From Microstegium vimineum (taxonomy: Eukaryota; Streptophyta; Magnoliopsida; Poales; Poaceae): 64,000 bases of DNA. Location of the stretch: positions 5,554,541-5,618,540 of the forward strand of contig CM039139.1 in assembly GCA_022036555.1 (NCBI GenBank), read 5' to 3'. Shown here one piece after another: positions 58,321-64,000 of the stretch. The first letter of the stretch is position 1. Every line of letters begins with the position of its first letter. The notes beneath the pieces were generated by a model, which saw nothing but the letters and a program-made list of their open reading frames with translations, was not told the DNA's origin and ran no database searches. The position numbers and the translations under genes are program-made.

Positions 58321-60117
58321 ACCAGAGCAACATCGTTGAATAGAGAATTGATTCTACACCATTTCTCTAGTTCTACGCACACAAATACAATGTGGATTGT
58401 GGAAGTCCAAAGTGATAAAAAAAATCCTTTATTTGAACACCTCAAAATGCTACTTCCCCAAAAACATTGTCAAACAACGAATTGCTGTACACTTCAAAAA
58501 ACATAAACTAATACGTTTCTCCAGTTGAACACCTACATTATCCAAAAGACTCCCTCAAAAAAAAAATACATTATCCAAAAGACACGAAGAAAAGAAGTGT
58601 AGACTGCGAGCATCCATTAAATATTTAAATTAAAAGCGTGAAAGAAAATAGAATAATAGGTAGCTACTCACACAGGGATATTTTCAGGTAAAAAATTGAT
58701 TATGCACTTGAAATAATTGCAACTCACTTTTACTAAAATCCTAGAGACAACGTGGTCCGAACCAATGGGAAAGAACAGTTTGGAACTATAGGTAGCTATA
58801 AAGCATGATACTACATATTTGACAAGTGTTCTTTTTTTTTTCAAAATGGATCAGTGGGTGAGCGTGGATATTTATAAACTCCCCGGTCGACGTCAAAAGC
58901 GTATTGTAAAAGCTAACAACATGTCAGACAGATCCACCATTTTCCTTCACCATTATCGGAGAAGAGGAGAAGTAGGAGATAAAACTTCAATAGCAAGAAC
59001 TTTGACATGGAGAAACCCTAACCCTAAACACTCGATCTACTGATAAAACTTATTAAAAACAATGGATCTCCGCTTCCTTCAACCCAGCGCCCACGACGGA
59101 GGGCGGCGGGTGGGCAGCGGCGGCGGCGTGCGGGTCGCGACTCTACCGTGCTTGGGAACTGGAGCAGGAAGAGAAAGTTCGACAAACGGGTTGGGAGTTG
59201 GGACCTGATCGGCTGATCCAATTAAACTTGCAAACGGCGCGGCGGCGGGCAGCCCGTCCCGCATCCGCAAGCGCCGCGTACTCGTTCACGGGCTTCTGCG
59301 GCGGCCCGTTTCCAGCCGCGTAGGCATGCGGCGTTTCTCGCGGCGGCCGCAATCCCGTTTATCGACTCAAGTTGCTCCGTTGCATGAAAACGAGAAAGCG
59401 ACTGTAATTGTATACATGTCTGTTCATTTTCTTATTTAGTTCATAATTTTTTTTGGTGATTCATATGCTAGCTAAAAAATACATATAAATTACAGAAAAT
59501 AATATGTATCATTAGGAACATATGATTTTTTTTTATATTTTTTCGTCACTCATAAGTTTTATCAGAAAACCATGCAAGTTAAAATCACGTATGAGCAGTA
59601 CTTATGGCTGACGATGAGGCCAACAAAGACCTTGGCGCCGCGGAGTAGGGCTGCCGCTGCGGGGGACGTGTCGGCGCGGGCGGTGACGGGTTGAGTGGCG
59701 CCGTTGGGTTTTGTGTCTCCGCCCTGTATACCCGCTCCAGATAGATGGGCTCCTGTGCGGGTTGGAGCGTGCTTGCGGCGCGGTCTTGCCCGGCGGGCTG
59801 ACGGCGTAACCCGCGCCGTTTGCATGTCTAGATCCAATCACAAATCTAATGGTTCCCCTCGCGAGCACGCCCGATCCAACGTTTACCGAAGTATAGGATG
59901 ACGTGGACCGATCCACTGTCCACGGTTTCTAGTGTTGATTCGTTATTAAAGTCCATTAGCTATCCATACTCGTTGTACTTAAAATTCATCATCTAAAAGG
60001 AATATTTCGTCATAGTCATCTAAATTCTCTCCTCTATATCGCTTTCTCCGCACTCATTCATCCTCTATATCTCTACTCTATATTAACTATCAACAATGGA
60101 GCCTATATGTTTGTAAA
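58321..60117. other. Intergenic with unassigned GC-rich patches
   Basis: AT-rich sequence is followed by GC-rich patches at about 59060-59350 and 59620-59880. Minus-strand frames there (for example 59143-59352) are Ala/Arg-rich and match no family I know. They could be fragments captured by a transposon. No gene is called. Confidence 0.4.
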
Positions 60118-60126
60118 TAAATTTTA

Positions 60127-61161
60127 GGCACAATAGCCGATTTGGCCCCTCAACTATCACCGAAGGCTCAAATTGGCCCCTGAACTATCAAAACGGCCAC
60201 TTTGGTCCCTTAACTATCACCGAAGGCTCAAATTGGCCCCTGAACTATCAAAACAGTCACTTTGACCCTTAAACTTATGATTTTCGTCTCAATTTGATCC
60301 ATTATCCCTGATCGATGGACACATGGACAGATGGATTATGAAAAGGTCGAAACTGCCCTTTATTATTTTCTTTATTTGTTGGCCGCTAACGACATTTCCA
60401 ACCTCGTCGTTGTTTTAAAAAAAACCAAAATATGATTTAATGTTAGAAAATTCATAAAAAAATTTATTTTATCTTAGAAAAATCAATGAGCACAGATAGT
60501 TGAAGGTACATAGTAGAGAATAATCTCCTAAACAAATATAGTACAAAACATATAACCTGAATGCAAATTTGAGGAGTTACTTTTTATGAGGAGCTATCCA
60601 CATAAGACATGATTTTATAAAATACATGAAGTTTATCTGGTTAAGCTAGACTAGAATTTACCTCCATTTGCATCCACTATTTTACTTTAACCTAGTTTTG
60701 AATTTTATGAGATCATATAAGCTTTAAATACTCTAAGCGAGTAATAAAAAAGTATATCATGATTGTAGTAAAATAAATTTTGGTAAAACAAAACCGGTTT
60801 CGAACATTAAATTTTGGTAGAACAATTTTTTTATGAATTCTCTAACATTAAATCAGATTTTGGTATTTTTAAAACCAACGGTAGGGTTGGAAACACCATG
60901 AACGGTCAACAAGTAAAGAAAATAATGAGGGGTGGTTTCGACCTTTTCGTAGTTTATCTGTCCATGTATCCATCGATCAGGGATAATAGATGCAATTGAG
61001 ACGAAAATCATAAGTTCAAGGGCCAAAGTAGTCGTTTTGATAGTTCAGGGGTCAATTTGAGCCTTCGGTGATAGTTGAGGGGTCAAAGTGGTCGTTTTGA
61101 TAGTTCATGGACCAATTTGAGCCTTTGGTGATAGTTGAGGGCCTAAAACGGCTATTTTACC
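60127..61161. mobile_element. Non-autonomous Mutator-like element, 1035 bp, 9-bp target duplication
   Basis: TAAATTTTA occurs directly outside both ends (60118-60126 and 61162-61170), the 9-bp duplication typical of MULEs. The ends GGCACAATAGCCG and CGGCTATTTTACC are inverted. Pairing extends inward for roughly 340 bp, for example CATTATCCCTGATCGATGGA near 60300 against its near-complement near 60970. Each arm contains a tandem duplication of a unit including AACTATCACCGAAGGCTCAA. There is no transposase coding region. Confidence 0.9.
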
Positions 61162-61170
61162 TAAATTTTA

Positions 61171-62836
61171 TCTAAATATATTCACGTGAGATCTTCTTTT
61201 CAATGATTTATTGAAACAAATTTAATGATGTAATCGGAATTTAATTTGGTTTCTTAATTTGTGAGTTAAATATTTTTTAGCTAGCCATTTGGCTGTCTGG
61301 TCGACTGGGTGAGCCAGACTTTGCGCGTGCACGAGGCACCCCGCAGCCAGGCTTTGCGGGAACGTGGAAATTGGTCGTTCCTGTCGGGCCTGGCTCGCTG
61401 GATGCACTCATTTCTCCTCTAATAACACTATTAGTGTATAATTAGTAAATATCAAGTGATATGAATGTGTTTAAAGATGTTTAAGATATAGTTAGATAAA
61501 ATAAGTACTTTAGACGTATATTTGTGTAAAGTAAAAAAAATTATAATAATAATTTATAATATTTTTATGTCATGTAACATATCTCCGTATGAGTAACTAA
61601 ACAATATTTTTTCTTAGTCAGACTACATCAATAGAGTCAACCAAACACGATACGATCGCATGCTCTCAACCTGTCCAATGTGAGCCTGGCTCTTAGATAT
61701 GAGCCGGGCTCTACGAGCGCCATGTCCTTCTGCTGCCATGCTAGGTCGCGCGTCTGTGTCCGGCGTGGTGGGGCCGGTGTCAGGTAGACCATCTCTGCTA
61801 TTGCCCTAGTTTTAGCGATTGCAGGTCTCTCCCCTAAAATACCGGACTTCTATACCGTAACCAGTGCAGCTCTTTTTACGCTAAAACAAGCCTGGAGTAT
61901 ATCTTTTACAAGTCTGCGGTGCAGAAGATACTCCAGTCGCCCGGTCAGACCGACTCGAGCCCAATGCCGGATTCCACTCGGAAGCAGTATTCTAATAGCG
62001 AACAAATCCAACGCGAAAATTTGACTTGGTTTGTTCGAAATCGTTGGCTCGTTCTCCTGGCGTCGCTACTCTGTTTCTTATTTTCTAGAAGATTTGGAGT
62101 GCAAAATCGGGGATTTGAATACTGACTGAATCCATCTACTAAAAGTTCACCACACAATAGACGTGTTAAATTTTTGTTCGTAATGATAGGACAATGCGAA
62201 AGCGCTAAATAATAAGTTCTGCGTCTGTCTCTTTCTCGATAAGATACTGCTCCGTCCGTGTTGGCTGCAGAGTCATGGCAGTTGCATCAGCCTTGCATTC
62301 AGGCGCAAGCAAACCTGCTCTGCACTCCGGAAGCAACTGACGTGCGAGGCTGAATTGAGGTGCAAGTGAGCCTGACATTTCCCTGCTCGTCACACACACA
62401 AAAAAAAAGTCTGAATACATCACGTTCCGTTCTTGATCGTACAGTCGACCGTAAAAGTTTGAAGAACAGGCACAGTGAAACCGTGCAATGTGAGTGAAAA
62501 CTCATTTGGAGGCCTTTCCACTTTATACATATAATAACAATACATATGACGAAGCACTCTATCTGTTGTAATAATCCTATTAAAGTAGAAGAACTACACG
62601 GCAATCGGCAAATTTGGGTTGCGCTATTTCAGCTTATCACATGGAGGTCACATCATGCCATAGTACATGCATTTAAACAGGGTACATGATCACAACAGGC
62701 ATTCATTGGGACAGAGAAAGGAAACGAAAACGAAGACGATTAGATGGATCATCAGAGCTGCTCTGATGAGAACACCTACTGGCCGATCGGCTCATAGATA
62801 CTGTATGGATCAGAGAAGAGAAGGGAGGTTTGCTTG
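61171..62836. other. Intergenic; 3' flank of the DUF4228 gene at the right
   Basis: CCTGGCTC/GAGCCAG-rich patches at 61300-61400 and 61680-61720 resemble the repeat at the left window edge. Small frames (61919-62604) carry no recognised domain. The part to the right of about 62600 is probably the 3' UTR of the minus-strand DUF4228 gene. Confidence 0.4.
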
Positions 62837-63487
62837 TCAGAAGAGCCAATGGGGCGACTTCTTGGGCAGGACGCGTTCCTCGATGGTCCGCAGGCTGGGC
62901 TTCCACCCCCTGCTGGACAGCTCCCGGCTCAGGAACTCCGGCCGGTGGTCCTCGAACCCGTCCGGCCTCGCCGCCTCCGCCTCGTCGTCGTCCTCAGGGT
63001 CGGGGGACCCCGCGATCGCCTCTCGCTGCGCCGGCTCCTCGGCGCCAGCCGCTGCCGCCGCCTCCGTGCGGCCCTTCTTGGACGACGACGACGACGACAG
63101 CTTCCGCCTGAGACCGGGCATGGACCGGGACCGCGCCAGGGAGCGCGCCGCCGACAGCGCGCGCCGCGCCTCGTCGGCCGACACCTTTCCTCGCGTGGCT
63201 GGCAGCAGGACGTACACCCCGCCGGCGCCGAGCACGTGGTCGGCCGGCAGCGGCGCGACCTTGGCCCCGCCGCCCTGCTGCTGCTGGTGGTGCCTGTGGT
63301 TCTCACGCCGGCCCAGCTCCTTGAGCACGCGCGCGTCGACGACGAAGTGGCGCGGGTGGTCCATCATGAGCTCCGCCACCGACACCGGCTCGCTGAGCGC
63401 CCGCACGCTGCCGTCCGCCATCACCACCTTCCCGCCGCCGCTGCTCGCCGCTGCCGCCGACGTGGCACCCGAGACCAGGTTGCCCAT
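62837..63487 (-). CDS. DUF4228 (PADRE) domain protein, 216 aa
   Basis: The frame is intronless and 216 aa long. It starts MGNLVSGAT, with Gly2 giving a possible N-myristoylation site. This is followed by VVMADGSVRALSEPVSVAELMMDHPRHFVVDARVL and PLPADHVLGAGGVYVLLP, the conserved N-terminal half of the DUF4228/PADRE family. A disordered Ser/Lys/Ala/Asp-rich middle follows (about 120-180), then a conserved C-terminal block (FLSRELSSRGWKPSLRTIEE) ending KSPHWLF. PADRE genes are plant-specific and often induced by pathogens or abiotic stress; the biochemical role is unknown. The frame is open further upstream to 63583, but the ATG at 63487 is chosen because it gives the family MGN start. A TTTTAATA box near 63645 could be its TATA element. 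Confidence 0.9.
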   Translation of the reverse strand: MGNLVSGATSAAAASSGGGKVVMADGSVRALSEPVSVAELMMDHPRHFVVDARVLKELGRRENHRHHQQQQGGGAKVAPLPADHVLGAGGVYVLLPATRGKVSADEARRALSAARSLARSRSMPGLRRKLSSSSSSKKGRTEAAAAAGAEEPAQREAIAGSPDPEDDDEAEAARPDGFEDHRPEFLSRELSSRGWKPSLRTIEERVLPKKSPHWLF

Positions 63488-64000
63488 TTCGCGCGCCCTC
63501 TCACCCAGAAGAAACACCCAGTCGGTCGAGGCCGAGGAGGTCGATCGCGCAGCAGCACGGCTGAGCTGAGCCACACCCCACACGGACAGGGGTGCGAAGC
63601 GAATGGCGCTCCGGGGACACAGGGGCGGACGGGTCCGAGGGTATTAAAACGGTTGGCGGGAGCCAAGAATTTCTAGCGATTTCCTTTTCTTTCCACTCCA
63701 CCGGTAACACCACCAGAGTCTCGACTCGAGGCTGAGGGGGTTTAGTTGGCGTGGAGCGGATGCTCTCGGCAGCAGGCAGGCACCAGATGGCGGGTTCGGT
63801 TTGAACTGAACCGCTCCCGCGGTGAGGTCGTTGCCGCGTTGACTCGTCTCCATCTCCCACACGCACACGGAGTCACGGACACGGTGCGCGCCGCGCAGCA
63901 CCGTCACGACCCTGCCCTGTGGCTCCCAGTTGCTCACAGCTCTCTCCGACGTCTCCGTTTCCGGCGGCGGCGGCGACTGTTCTGAACGCATTCAACTATA
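63488..64000. other. Promoter and upstream region of the DUF4228 gene
   Basis: GC-rich 5' flank. The frames at 63644-63991 are on GC-rich DNA and lack recognisable content. No other gene start was found before the window end. Confidence 0.4.

Noticed and set aside
59024..59352. Overlapping minus-strand frames in a GC patch
   Set aside because: Composition-driven frames; no recognised domain or splice structure.
62667..63676. Two plus-strand frames of 280-300 codons
   Set aside because: Shadows of the DUF4228 gene, which has the MGN start, conserved domain and C-terminal block on the minus strand.

Overview
The window is nuclear DNA from a grass (Poaceae). Exons are GC-rich and introns AT-rich. 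The intergenic DNA is packed with Stowaway- and Tourist-like MITEs, solo LTRs, a Mutator-like element and a truncated LINE. The genes are typical angiosperm nuclear genes with GT-AG introns. Codon bias and protein sequences look like those of a panicoid or related grass; I cannot name the species. From memory, the set CGEP, TENA-E, CP12, group S bZIP and tandem acyl-activating enzymes also clusters on rice chromosome 3.

Layout. 0.7-8.1 kb (-): chloroplast glutamyl endopeptidase (CGEP), 14 exons. 10.1-11.7 kb (-): two-exon gene for a 248-aa protein with an N-terminal membrane segment, function unknown, head-to-head with a TENA-E thiamin-salvage gene (12.2-13.8 kb, +). 14.8 kb (-): CP12, the Calvin-cycle redox linker. 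19 kb (-): group S bZIP factor whose leader carries a sucrose-control type upstream ORF (28 codons, 19762-19848). A 100-N gap lies at 23072-23171. 25.2 kb (-): intronless CAF1-like deadenylase homologue that has lost its catalytic acids. 31.8-35.3 kb and 37.9-45.3 kb (+): tandem peroxisomal acyl-activating enzymes (AAE7/AAE11 type, PTS1 SRM). The second has a 4.5-kb last intron holding two solo LTRs and a MITE. 48.2 kb: truncated LINE with an RNase H domain. A second 100-N gap lies at 51045-51144. 51.1-58.3 kb: reverse-complement copy of 23.2-30.3 kb, including the CAF1-like gene. 60.1-61.2 kb: Mutator-like element with long inverted repeats. 62.8-63.5 kb (-): DUF4228/PADRE protein.

Assembly. 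The 7.2-kb inverted duplicate starts exactly at one gap edge (51145) and ends at the partner of the other gap edge (58320 pairs with 23172). That is a dovetail overlap between the reverse complement of contig 23172-51044 and contig 51145-64000. The simplest reading is that the middle contig is placed backwards and the overlap was never merged. There is then one CAF1-like gene, not two, and the two AAE genes really run on the opposite strand relative to their neighbours. Small deletions in CGEP (two) and AAE2 (two), plus single-base indels between the two arms, suggest residual consensus errors, although true pseudogenisation cannot be excluded.

Functions. Several genes act in plastid or peroxisomal primary metabolism: CGEP and CP12 in the chloroplast, the AAEs in the peroxisome, TENA-E in thiamin salvage. 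The bZIP gene is probably controlled translationally by sucrose through its leader peptide. I found no bacterial-type operon, CRISPR array, rRNA or tRNA gene.
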